Source of the DNA: Rhynchospora pubera
Taxonomy: Eukaryota > Streptophyta > Magnoliopsida > Poales > Cyperaceae
DNA length: 64,000 nucleotides
Assembly: GCA_028095005.1 (NCBI GenBank)
Contig: CM051459.1
Span: 205,569,902 to 205,633,901, forward strand
Direction: 5' to 3'
Below the pieces are notes generated by a model that saw only the letters and a program-made list of their open reading frames with translations, did not search any database and was not told the origin of the DNA. Made by a program: the position numbers and the translations under genes. Shown here in pieces: positions 1 through 11,169 of the stretch; position 1 is the stretch's first letter; each line of letters begins with the position of its first letter.

Positions 1-82
1 ATTATTTTTAATATATTATATTAATTTAATACTATTTTTTAAAATTTCGGCAGAATAAGCCCACCTCTAAAATAGGCAGCCA

Positions 83-620
83 TTGGGCCCAAAATAAAAG
101 ACTAACTGGGCTGTTTCCAATCCAGTATAGATTTCCTTGTAGTCTTGTTACCATCGGAATAAGACTTTTTGACAACAATCGCTAATGACGACCAGAAACG
201 TGTTTGTCGATAGAAAAATCCCACTGAGCCGTGTCGCAATACGAAATATATATTTCCGTGGCGAACATCGCAGAGAAATTCATGTAGCAAATTGTCAACC
301 ACATAGACCGTACCCATTTCACATAACACACAAAAGACACATTATTATGTTCACTGAAGATCTGGTTCCCACCAAACAACAAACGACCCGAACTCAGGTT
401 ACGAGTCCTTGGGGGAAGAGTCGGAGAGGAAAAATGGATTCCGTTATATTCGTTCTGGAAATCGCGAATATACGCGACCCGAGAAAAGGAAGATCCGAAT
501 CCGTTTGGAATCGAGCATCCTTCCCTCTCCGATTCCCTTCCCCACACCCCACCTCCTGTTTTGTCTCTCCTCTCTTCGCGCTTCTATATATATACATTTA
601 TTACTGTGTTATCTTTTCCC
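83..620 (+). promoter_or_regulatory. Promoter and start region of the CREST-like gene
   Basis: A TATA-like run (TATATATATA) lies at about 584-594, placing transcription start near 610-625. A pyrimidine-rich stretch (about 525-580) surrounds it. About 500 bases upstream, at 83-91, is a TGGGCCCA palindrome of the site-II type common in plant housekeeping promoters; its role here is inferred. Several short reading frames cross this stretch, but none resembles a protein. Confidence 0.45.
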
Positions 621-1095
621 AATCCAAAGTTTGTTCCTTTTGCTTCGCTCCTACCAGGTAGCTCTGTCGCATCCCTTGATTATGTTAAATTGGAATAGAG
701 ATTGATTTTAATTGAGTTGGAAGAACAAAGGGAGGTTGCATTGTGTTATTGTTTATGTTACCTTGTTGGGTTGTTTGTAATAAGCTAAAAGATTTTGTTG
801 GTCAGTCTGATAATTACCAGATTAGCTAGACAGATTTTATACTACCTTTGGAAATGCACCAGTAGAAGATATTTGTCATTGAGCATACCAGACCATAGTT
901 TAGCACTTTGGTACAGAGATACTGAAACAGGCTGATTATGAACTAGAACACTAGAACCATACCAGCACAGTCCAGGTCGGTTTTCGTACAGATTCTGAGT
1001 TACTGCAACAAATTGTCTGGTACAGTACTTTATCCATTTGATTAATTGTGCAAGCCTTTCTTATAAAGTGTTGTATTGAAAGGCTTGAAGCATAA

Positions 1096-2637
1096 ATGGG
1101 AGCCGAAGATGCATCAAAAGCTAGATTTATTGAGGGTCTATGTGGTGTACAAGCTGAAAGTGATGGATTAATCCAAGGATTACAATTTGGGTACGTGTTT
1201 TTTTCTTTCTTTTATATTTTTTTAATATCATTGATGTGCAATATTGTAATATCTGTGGAGGCTTGAACAAAATTAGTATTGTTATACTGATTTGGGGGTT
1301 TTCCGTGCTGTATGCATTTAAGTAAGCGGTATGTAATTAAATCAGGACTAATCATTAATAATTTCTTATGTAATTCAGACAATTATGGCAGCAAAGACCA
1401 GCATGCTTCAGGCCAGTTCACTGTAGTCTTACATGTATGTAATAATACACATTTGCTACCGACTATTTTATCATGCAAACTAGTTTAAGTATTTGTAAGT
1501 CAATTATAATTTCTGGAGAGAATTGCTGAAGTAATTTCTGTGCTTACTAACAGGTGACAAGCATTGGAGAGAGACAATTGCCAATGTAATCACTTCAATT
1601 CCTTTTATTGTTCTAGGTCTCCAGGCTCCAAGGCAAGCTACTTTAATATTCTCTCTCTTTCTCTTTCTCTCCCCCAACCATCCTCCTCCCTCTCCCCACC
1701 TCCATCCCTCCATCATTTCTCTCCCTGGTCTCGACCTAAGGTGTGGTTTATTAGTGTCACAGGAAGAGCTGGAACAGTAAATTATATGCCAATTCTTTGA
1801 TAGGAGTTGGAATTGCATCAACTCTGTACCACACTTCAAGAGGAGAGATTAGAAAATATCTCAGATGGGCTGACTACACCATGATAGCCACAACCACTGT
1901 GGTGAGTAGTGTACTAATGCAAACAAAGATCCAGTATTTTAATTGTCCTTTTGTTCTTACTGAGAAGCATTTTAAATTTCTTAGATTTTTTTTTTTATTT
2001 CTTTTCCATTCCTTTTGTAGTGTTTATCAAGAGCTCTTAGAGAAGAGAACCCGAAATTTCTAATGACTGCTTCAACATTGCTCTTGCCTTTTCAACCAAT
2101 GATGGTTTCTGCTCTCCACATGGGTATGATGGAGGTAAAAGCACATTAAGCTGGTGAAACACACTCTATCTAAATGCTGAAAATTTCTGGCCTTCTCTAC
2201 CAATAGTTTCTTCCCAAGTGTATTTGGAACTTGAATTAAGCAAAAACTAACCCAATGCTAGTTCCAAACTTAGGTGAACTTGCCAGTAGTGTATTTTTGT
2301 TGATCAGAACAGTGATGTAGAAGCATAAATGACCAATGATATTTTGTTTCCAATTTACTAAATATATACCATCGCGCAGAAAGTTTCATTTTGATGTTTC
2401 AGTAATAAAACATCTCTTTAATGGGCAGTAAATGAATTTTTTCAGGTGTCATTTGCAAAAAGAGCATCTGTCAAGCCAGATCTAAGAATGGCACATAACC
2501 TTCATACCATGTCTGGTTTGCTGGGTGGAGCCTTATTCTTTGCAGATGATTGTTTTCCTGACACTCCTTATCTTCATGCTGCTTGGCATCTGGCAGCTGC
2601 CATTGGTGTAGGCACATGCAACAAGCTTCTCGAATGA
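1096..2637 (+). CDS. CREST-superfamily (ceramidase-like) small membrane protein, six coding exons
   Basis: Coding exons are 1096-1190, 1379-1434, 1554-1632, 1778-1901, 2021-2134 and 2446-2637. They join in one frame to 219 residues, with ATG at 1096 and TGA at 2635-2637. A 5'-UTR intron is likely (donor near 657, acceptor near 1090). The product is hydrophobic with several membrane spans. It carries S-x-x-x-H (STLYH), then an Asp (WADY), and near the C-terminus H-x-x-x-H (HAAWH). In the CREST superfamily (alkaline ceramidases, PAQR receptors, Per1) these Ser, Asp and three His residues form the zinc site of membrane hydrolases. The N-terminal part (residues 30-55) is Cys- and Trp-rich. From memory this is a conserved but uncharacterised plant family; the substrate is unknown. 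The exon 3/4 intron uses a GC donor. Certainty is high for the gene, moderate for the superfamily. Confidence 0.8.
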
Positions 2638-3633
2638 TATTATTGAGCAACAATTGGGATCTCATGTATATAATTTATTGGTCTTTTCCTTTCATAATAT
2701 TTTTGGCCGTCTCCTCCTTGAGATTATTTTTCAATTGCTGGTATGATAAAAACCATTTTTCTGGGGGTTGGATGGGGATTTCCAATGTCAATTCGTCGAA
2801 TTCAATTTTTGCTGTTGAATGAAAATTGGAAAAATGCAAAGTAGATCATATTTATTTTAGATCTAAAGTTAGAATGTTAAATTATTACTCTTTTTATAAT
2901 TTAATGATAATTGTGGATGATTGTATCTCTTACTGGAAGTGTGGGTTTCCGTTTTCGGGTGTTAATCCCAAATACTGGCTGGGAGTTCAAACTTGGACGT
3001 TATACAGTAAAATGCCAGGATGACATTTTTGCAAGTAAAAACTGAATGAAACTGATCTAATACAGACTAAAAGATATCGTCATTTCAGCAGTCCATTTTA
3101 TCAAAGTACATGCATTGTCTGTGCCTGGATACTAAGGATATCATCAGGATCAGCTGCAATGCACTTCTAAATTTTGCCTTCAAATTTCAGAATGCCTTGC
3201 TAAGTAATCTTATTAGTTTTATACCCATTGCTTCCAAATTATTGATAAGATAATTTACTGGTATAAAATTTGCATTTAAGCCCCGGCAGAGTCATAAACC
3301 CTGATGAGATAATAACATTTTAGCGAAAAAAAAAGATAATAATAAAGGAACTATCGAAGATAATTATCTCCAATATGGTGGGCCTGCAATGCTTTAATTG
3401 ATAGTGATTTGAGCCTGGGATGTGATGCCGGATCTAAACTGGTACCGTATTTGTTAAAACTGGCTCAGAGTAGTCTAGATACAATAGAGAAATTCATATA
3501 GACGCATTGGGAGTAATAATGTAATATGCAATTCATGAGTGATCACAAAATATTCAAGAAGGTTAAATTGCAAGGTCATTTACCATCTTACTAATACAGC
3601 TTACAAGCGGCAAAGCCGATAATCACTTAATTC
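2638..3633. other. Convergent intergenic region
   Basis: This AT-rich DNA separates the 3' ends of the CREST-like gene (+) and the LSMT gene (-). It should hold both 3' UTRs. Short open frames at 2583-3023 show no domain. Nothing else is recognised. Confidence 0.5.
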
Positions 3634-6320
3634 TTATGATTCCCAGAAAATAATTTCACCATTATCTCCAACCAAACCCAAATCTTTAAGCCTCCTTTCC
3701 TGGTAGTATTCCAATCCATCTAACTCTGATTCTCTGTTTCTGAAAATACTATCTATCTGCTGAAGCACCCTTTTCTCACCAGCTCTAATCCCTACGGCTA
3801 TTTTCATCCTGGAATCCAAATTGCCACTTTCCATGAGCCTTTCATCCTGCATTTGAAGATTTTTAATTGATGAGCCTTTGAATGCTATTTTGCAAAAAAC
3901 ATTACTGTTTGCCAGTGTGGAAAAAAGGGGAGAAAAAAAGGACCCCCATAAGTTGCAGTACACATAGACCAATATTCTTCTTTTCTCAAGTTGAATTAAT
4001 TCCTCTCTAGTTTCTACTTTCCAAATGCTTATTTTCTAAAAACCTTACCATATTCTCTCATTTCATGAGAAGATAATTGAAACATACAGTGCTGTATATA
4101 CGAGGTACTCGCTTGCATAAGGACCCTTTTTTTAAAAACTAGCTATTGATGTTACTAGCTTGGGGCTTACCTAAAATCAGTGATAAATCTTTTACATAAG
4201 ACAAATAAAATTCCTGTACCTCTTCTACAGAAGTATCATAGGCAGATAAAGCATTCTTGCATGCATCTCTCACAACACGGCAAATCGCCTCCTCATTTTC
4301 CCGGCTCACAGGCAGCTCAAGGTGGCCCCAGATAGTATTTCTGAAAATTGATTCCAAAAGAAAAGCATCGGTTCCACCAAGGGCAACGAGGCGTAAGTAG
4401 GGGAGCAGCTGAGGTGTCAGAGTCTGACCTAATACTATGTCAAAATATGCAGTCTCATTGAGACCGTTGGTTTCAACTATGTCAAGCTTGTCACCATAAA
4501 AAGGATCTGATTCAGCAATCTCTAGTGTCAAAGTGTATGTTTCACGGTTCATGTTTGATTCAATGAAACCATAGTCGAGTGCCAGCTCTGCATTGCTCTT
4601 CTCCAGGTCATACTGGATGCATACCTGTCAGAGGTATCTCCGTCAATCGATAACAACTTGAGGGGTGAAAAGCGGCACCACATTTACTTGCTTAATATAA
4701 TTCATCTGAGGCATCTAATAAAGCCTAAAAAACTATTCATGTGCAAAATTCACCTGCTCCCCAGATTTCACGAACAGTGGGGCCCTCAATGCGAAAATCT
4801 GGTCCCTCCCGAAAAGACCTTTTCCTTTGATCTCCCATGCTAAATCTTCTGAAGTAATGTCCGGATTGTGATTAATCTATCAAACCAACATATTTTTTTT
4901 TTTTTAAAAATAATGTACAAGGAGAAACTCTTACACAGTGTCTGGTAAGCACATAATTCCAAATTACTATTTTATATGGAATGATTGAAGAACGTACAAG
5001 ATCAGCAAATGGGATGAGAGCAAGGTTGTCACCACGCAAGCGGGAAAATGATCTTGATCTCAGTATTCCAAATGCCCACAAGAAATCATCATATGTTATA
5101 GAGCCAGGAAAGAGATTCTTGCTTTTAAGAATGATTTCTTCTTCCACCTTGGCAAATTCACTTTGCACATACTCCTTCACACCAATCGTCGTGCTCAATA
5201 ATTGTGTCCCTAGAGATTATATAATTTTTAATGTATTAGTATGTCAGTGGAAGTGCCATTCTGACCTGATAATTGCCTGGGCTGGCCAAGCAAACGCTAA
5301 TTTAAATATGTTACTGGTCATAAAATATCCAACTGATATTTTTAACTGAAAAGAATAAATTCATTTCTATTAATTTCTTTATCACTCGGAGACATATCTA
5401 TTAACTAAATGAGTACGACATAAATGGTCCTGAAAATATCATGAACTACTGTTTTGGTATTGATTTGTTCTGATTTATACAAGTTTGATCTGATCATCTG
5501 ACGTATATCTTACTAAGTAATAATGCTATCGATCGGTTATCTTGTTGTCAAATCTTTCAATTTGGAAAAAGTTCATTTTGTATAATTTTGACTATGCTTT
5601 CCATTCATCTTTTGATAAACGATAGACATAAAAAGTATCCAGGTTATACACTACAAGGGTAGTATTTAGCATCCTTTAATCCAAACAAAAGAAAACAAAC
5701 TGAAAATAAGTTTGGTTGTACCTTGTATTTGGGAAAGCTCCTCTTCTGACCTGCACTGGAACCATCAAGAAATTACGCTCGCATTAAAATTCTAATTACC
5801 AAGTACCAACTAAAACAACCAGTAGGTCCAGTTTCCTACAAACAAATTTTAACATTCTGCTAACTCACCAAAAGATGGTGGAATCAGTAGAGGAAGGGAG
5901 AACATCCAAATACGGCTTCCAGGGGGAAGCATCACCTAGTGCTCTTTCTCGTAAAAGAAACAATGAAATGGAAACCCACGGTCTGAGGCCTCCGCAAAGC
6001 CGACCGATCTCCGACGAGGCAACCGTGTCAGCATCAATCCAGAGCTTCTTAGGAACCTCCACCACCACCTCGTTTCTTGATATATCTCTCTGTGCAATGA
6101 GACCCAGTCCCTCTGGCACTGGACCCGGCTTGACAGAGGGAGCCATCCCTCCTTTAGAGAGTAGCCAATTGGAGAAGTCGACGAGGGATGCGTCGGAGGG
6201 GAGTGAGGTGGCGCTCTCTTTTGATTGGAGAATGGCGCGAACGGTGGTTTTTCGAAATTGAGAGGAGAGAATTAGAGGAGATGGGAGGCGAGGTGGAGAT
6301 ATGATGCGAGGTAGCGCCAT
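3634..6320 (-). CDS. Chloroplast [Rubisco/fructose-bisphosphate aldolase]-lysine N-methyltransferase (LSMT, SET domain), six exons
   Basis: Exons in transcript order are 6320-5869, 5750-5722, 5209-4998, 4876-4754, 4624-4220 and 3846-3634. All join in frame to 477 residues, close to the 480-490 usual for plant LSMT. The ATG at 6320 is chosen because the open frame upstream lacks another ATG. Residues 1 to about 40 are Ser/Arg-rich without acidic residues, as in a chloroplast transit peptide. A SET domain split by a helical insert follows, with NH in ADLINH and the catalytic Tyr in ELALDYGF. The C-terminal Rubisco LSMT substrate-binding domain includes LRLVALGGTDAFLLES and ends YYQERRLKDLGLVG. 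The enzyme trimethylates a Lys of stromal fructose-bisphosphate aldolases and, in some species, of the Rubisco large subunit. Exon 2 is only 29 bases. The 12-base upstream acceptor that gives spinach its WVQQ insert (from memory) is not available here. Confidence 0.93.
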
Positions 6321-7003
6321 TTTTTTTCTGAATGGCAAGCTGAGACCTGAGAGTGAATTGAAGTGGATATTCTTTTGCTTTCAAATGGATATTTTTCTTA
6401 TCGGGAGAATTCAAATCCGGATTCTATGTTGCATAAGCCGAGTGTAAATTTTGTAACAAGTCAATGACTAGAACAAAAGTTAATCTGTTTGTCAGAATAT
6501 ATCTTTATTTGTTTTTGTTCTTGTTTTTTTTTTGGGGCAATTGTTTGGAGGATGAATCATACGATTTCTTATTTGATTTTGAAATTTATTCTTTTACGGC
6601 CTAATTATTTATAACACCATCAAAATATTGTGCGCGTAATATTCACGGCTAAAATGGAATTTGTACCCGTTGTTATCGCTGAAACGAGTAGCATGGTCGG
6701 GCATTGTTAGAAATTCATGTCAGCAAAATCCATACAATTTTTTTTACTGAAAACTTATGTACGAGTAAATGTCTAATATAGACATAATATAATAATTATT
6801 ATCAAATAAATAATTCTAAAATAATGTAACATAAAAAATTGATGAAAAATCAAATATACCTACAATAACAACCTAAAATCTAAAATAATACATCCATCCA
6901 AAATAATAATTCAAAACATGAAAAAATAAAAATGGAATAATTCAGTACGATATTTTCTGATAATTTTGCATAATAAATTGATTGAAAATATCTCTTTACA
7001 CTT
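6321..7003. other. Upstream region of LSMT, then AT-rich DNA
   Basis: 6321-6420 should hold the LSMT 5' UTR and core promoter on the minus strand. The rest is AT-rich with no gene or repeat that I recognise. Confidence 0.4.
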
Positions 7004-9417
7004 TTATATATATATAGAGAGAGAGAGAGATAGGCTAAAATGCTTTGCAAAGTATATGAGTGTTGTGCTTTGGACTTCTGATCCGTTGGATCGGCGTTTA
7101 GATTGGTGCTCAGATCGAATCGAACGGATACAGTTTCTATCGCTAAGGCTTCGTTTGCTCCCTCTCCCCCCGTTAGTTCATCTCTATCTCTCTCTCTTCG
7201 TCCCTTCTAATCCAAGATCTTTCCTTCGAAGACAAAAACCCTAGAGGCAGAAGACGAATCGATCTCCCAAAACTCCGTCTCCTTCGCGACTACCTCTCCA
7301 TCTTGGTCTTCCATCTCTCGCGACTTCCTTCACTCCCCCGACAACTCTTTCTTACCGCCTCCTTTTCATGCGAAACAGCGTTGGTTTACCCTAGCTTCGT
7401 CGACGGTCCAAATCAACATTTCTGACTGGTTATTAAGCAAAATGCTGTCATCAAATAGCTTACTGGTAAGTTACTGTTATAGGTACCAGCGTACTGACTG
7501 ACAACGCTGGTGACTCAAGCACGGATGGTTTATCCTGTCACGTGACTTTGCTTATTCTCTCTACAATGTCATGTGATTAGCAGTACATAATCTGTAATTA
7601 GGATAGTTAGTTATTTCAAGAGTTGGGTTGTTGTTTCTTGTAAAGAAGAAGCTTGTATTATATATACTGGTACTGTGTGTATTATAAGTAATGCTCAAAA
7701 TACAATTCATTCAGAGAAACTCTTCTCAATAATCTTTTCTATTTTATCTGCTCTGCTGCTTTTCTTGAGCTCGTTTATATTTTTTTTGTTTATTTATTTA
7801 ATTTTGAGTGGCAGAATAAACAATTTACTTGCAATTTTTGAGAAGTAAATGATTTGGCACTGTAGAAAATTGAGTACAAAATTTTAGCTATTCTTGAGTT
7901 GGCACTGTATTATTTGCCATGTACGCTGGTGATGTGATTGTGCTATTTAGGATTATCAATTTGATGTAATGTAGCATGACCGTTGTTTTGATTTCATGTA
8001 CTGTAATGGTTCAACTTTATCTATTTTTAGCTAATCTAAAAAAAAAAAATTCTATTTGGTAATTTGGTTCTATTATGTTTCCTTTGGATGTCTGTTGCTT
8101 TGCTTTAATTATGTTGTTTAAATTGGAGAAAAGATGGGTATGTAATTATCACGTTTTCAATTGGGAAATTAATATTGTATGCCCATAATTGATGGGTACC
8201 AAATCGGTACCTGTTGGTACATCTCTGTTTTTGCTTACTGTTATGACTTATGCCTAAGTTTGATACTTTTCTCTGTATTAACCAACTCAGTTTCTTGATC
8301 TGATGGAAAAGAAAATAGGCAACATCTGATATGGCGTTGTGTCAATTGATTGTCTCGACTTGAATCTTTGTTGATTAACCAACTAAACAAAATGTGGCAA
8401 GCAATGAAATTTGGCAGTATACAAAATGTAAGCTTCATAAATCCAGCACATATGGCACCAGGACAAAATGTAAGCTTCATAAATCCAAAATGTAAGCTTT
8501 AGTGGACGAAGATAATATGGGCTTCACCATGGCGCTACCAGAAAATCAGGAATTTTCCTCAGCAAGAGCAAAAGGTAGCTGCTGATTATGAGTTTTGTCA
8601 ATTTCTTGTTCCAACTCTTGATTGCAAACGGTACATTTATAAGAACATAGCTGATGCTTTGTAAGAGACAAAATCGGGATGCTTATGAGAAGCATTGAAA
8701 GAGGATTCAATTTAAGAAGAAATGACAATTGTTTTTAGCATTTAAGATTTTGTATTTATTTGTGGTGTGGTAAGGTGAAAGGGCTTCTCAAAAGGGACCC
8801 TGTTGAGTTCTGACAAATGGGAATTTTAGTTGCTAAAGTTTACAGCATGTTTTGCAAATAAAACTAATTTCGAGCATTTCAGTTTAGCAAGTGAGACAAG
8901 GGCATGTATAAAAATAAGTGGGGCCCACTAGTCGTTCGCCTCGTCAGAGTTGTAAATGAGTGAGTGGAGATGGTGGAGGGAGGAGGCGAGCGGCAGATCA
9001 GGCGGCGACTTCGATCGACTTCAATTTTCTCTTTGATTTCCTTTTCTGGAGTGAGAGAGAGAGAGAGATGAGAGGAGAGAGGGAGAGGAAGAGGGAAGAG
9101 GAGCCGGAGTCGCGGAGGGTGTAGACTCGAAGAGGAGGCAGAGTCGCGAATGGCGGAGACCCGAAAAGGAGAGATTAGGGGAAGAGAGGAGAGCGCTCAA
9201 AATCTGATCCCAGTTTGATCGAGTAGCACCTACCACTTTAACGGAGAAAAAGATGAAAAATTTTAAAATTAATGGAGAAACAGAGTGGGTAGCGCTCTCC
9301 ATCTGAACCATCAAATTTGATATCTGCACGAATTTTGAACCCGATCCGACAGACCAGAAGTCCAAAACTCTATGCTTTGCAAAGCATTTTAGCCTCTCTC
9401 TCTCTCTATATATATGC
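7004..9417. mobile_element. 2.4-kb element with long terminal inverted repeats (Mutator/Pack-MULE-like)
   Basis: The left end (about 7005-7130) and the reverse complement of the right end (about 9297-9416) align over about 125 bases. Shared blocks are TATATATATAGAGAGAGAG, GGCTAAAATGCTTTGCAAAG, TTTGGACTTCTG and a GGATCGG region. No transposase frame is present. The interior looks like gene-derived sequence: CT-rich 5'-UTR-like DNA at 7140-7440 with an AAACCCTAG telobox near 7235 and a short ATG exon ending in a GTAAGT donor (7441-7466), and a mirrored GA-rich stretch at 8930-9200. Long TIRs around gene-like filler suggest a Pack-MULE. The exact ends are blurred by the TA/GA microsatellite and I could not fix a 9-bp duplication, so the superfamily is inferred. 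Confidence 0.6.
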
Positions 9418-9586
9418 TATAAGACAATTTCGTCTAAAAATCTTCCATTCTGTTTTAAGTTTTGTCATAATAAGTTTTATTGCGGAGAAAAAGATAATGC
9501 GATATGGGTCCCTGTGTAATTTTTCAGAAGTTCCTATGCGATTCAAATCAAACACGACTTATCCACCGGATCCTCTAAATTTCTAA

Positions 9587-9781
9587 GGGTCCGCTCCAGA
9601 AGGAGAGACTCGGAGCGAAGGAAAGGGAACTCGGTACTCTCCGATTTTGGGAGTAACCGATATCCCCCTCTATCTGTCTCTCTGCTCTCCTTAATTTCCG
9701 TCGATTCTCTCCCTCTGGAGCAGGCTATCCGAACTCTCCTTCCTTCCCTTCACTCCGAGTCTCTCCTTCTGGAGCGAACCC
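9587..9781. mobile_element. 195-bp Harbinger/Tourist-type MITE
   Basis: Terminal inverted repeats of about 40 bases begin GGGTYCGCTCCAGAAGGAG and continue AGACTCGGAG. The element is bounded by TAA at 9584-9586 and TAA at 9782-9784, the 3-bp target site typical of PIF/Harbinger. There is no coding capacity. Confidence 0.8.
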
Positions 9782-9784
9782 TAA

Positions 9785-10386
9785 GATGAGTCCTACATCC
9801 TTGTTTTTTTTTAATATACAAAACATTATGATCTCAAATAAATTTACCATGGAGCATATAGCTTGGCCCTTGAGCATGGTCTTACTATCAACTGCAACTT
9901 AGCCGCAAAATTGGAATTTTGGATGAACTTTACTTATATTTGAAATCAGTGGCGGATCCGGACAAAATTTAAGTCATATTTCACCAAATATATAATTGGA
10001 ATCAAACATATGAGAGGCATTATCTACAATATTTTTTCCTTCATATTTATGTAGATTTCTAGATAGTTGATTTTATTTGGGACGGAAACCTCGCTATACC
10101 CTCTCTTTATAGAGCAGTTTATGACCTAGCTATAAGATACAACGCAGATAAAATCCGCGTTATAAGGTGCAATTTTAATATTTTGTGTTGGTGTTACTTG
10201 CGGTCATGTAATGTCTCGGTTGTCGTTACTTGGTGTTGGGAATGGGAGTTGAGTTCCTTATTGTTTTGGGTCTAACAAGCGAATTACTTCAAGCACATTA
10301 CAACTTGAGCGAGGTGAGCATGTCCAAAAGGTAGCCCGTGCTCGGTTGAGCAGTCTTTCTCAATTTTCTGATACGTTGTACTCACT
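9785..10386. other. Intergenic DNA with a possible hAT end
   Basis: The stretch is AT-rich. CAGTGGCGGATCC at about 9947 resembles a hAT terminus of the CAGTGGCG family, but no matching opposite end was found. No gene is visible. Confidence 0.3.
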
Positions 10387-10909
10387 CAGTGGCGAGGTCA
10401 GTAAGTGGCAAGCCTGGGCACTTGTCCAGGCTTGTTTTTCAAAAATAGAGGCCGATATATAGGTATTTCATTAGATGCCTAGGCTTGATATTTGACTGTG
10501 TCTAGGCTTGAGCTTTGAAACTAGATTTTTAGCAATTCAATCTGTTTTTTCTTTCTTGACATTTAGTTGATCCAATCAATGAAGACACAAAAAAAGATAA
10601 AAGAAAAGGTGATTTATGGGCCCGCAAAATATTTTTTTCCCCCATAATTCCCTTAATATAACAAAAGATTAATACAAAAACAATACAGATATAGTTAGTG
10701 TAGAAAAAATTGAATATAACCCTATAATCAAATAGTTAATTTGATGACAATAAAATTATTTATGAATATTATTTGTTATAAAAACAATATAAATTATTTT
10801 AAAATTAGATTTAAAAATTAATATTTTATTAAATATTATTTTTAATTTTATATTAAATTTAATAATATTTTTTGTGCCCATGCTTAAAAAAAGTCTGGAC
10901 TCGCCACTG
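10387..10909. mobile_element. 523-bp non-autonomous hAT element
   Basis: The element starts CAGTGGCGAG and ends CTCGCCACTG, and both sides carry the same 8-bp target duplication TACTCACT (10379-10386 and 10910-10917). The interior is AT-rich with no transposase frame. The CCTGGGCA-like subterminal motif recurs in decayed form near 25,490 and 25,590. Confidence 0.85.
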
Positions 10910-11030
10910 TACTCACTGCATATTTCTTACTCACTGCATATTTCTTGGTTTTCTAATTAATGTTGTAAATTGGGATTCTATTCGTCGAAATTTGCTTGAC
11001 AATTTGTAGCTCAGCCCACATATTATTATT

Positions 11031-11169
11031 GGCACCGTTTGGATGCTTGAGAAGAAGGTAGGAAGAAAAAAGAAGGGAAGAAATAAATTATAAACAATCC
11101 AAATTCTTCACAAAGTTACACACTTCCCAATATTTCTTCCCTTCTACCCACACCTATCCAAACGGAGCC
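11031..11169. mobile_element. 139-bp MITE of the GGCTCCGTTTGGAT family, copy A
   Basis: The ends are GGCACCGTTTGGATGC and CCTATCCAAACGGAGCC, flanked by ATT on both sides. The core includes ACAATCCAAATTCTTCACAA and AGTTACACACTTCCCAATA, shared by the four other copies in the window. Confidence 0.75.

Noticed and set aside
182..661. 158- and 121-codon open frames before the first gene
   Set aside because: They cross the TATA box and leader on both strands and show no protein-like composition or domain.
4139..4171. LSMT ending at the stop after LGKPQASNINS
   Set aside because: The conserved C-terminal exon (3846-3634) joins in frame from the earlier donor at 4219 and gives the usual family length.
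7470..7790. Possible solo copia LTR (TGTTATAGG start, TATA, then CAATTCATTCAGAGAAAC)
   Set aside because: It resembles an LTR in style, but no CA end, target duplication or second copy could be found.
9021..9365. 114-codon minus-strand frame
   Set aside because: It lies in the GA-rich leader-like part and TIR of the long-TIR element; low complexity, no domain.
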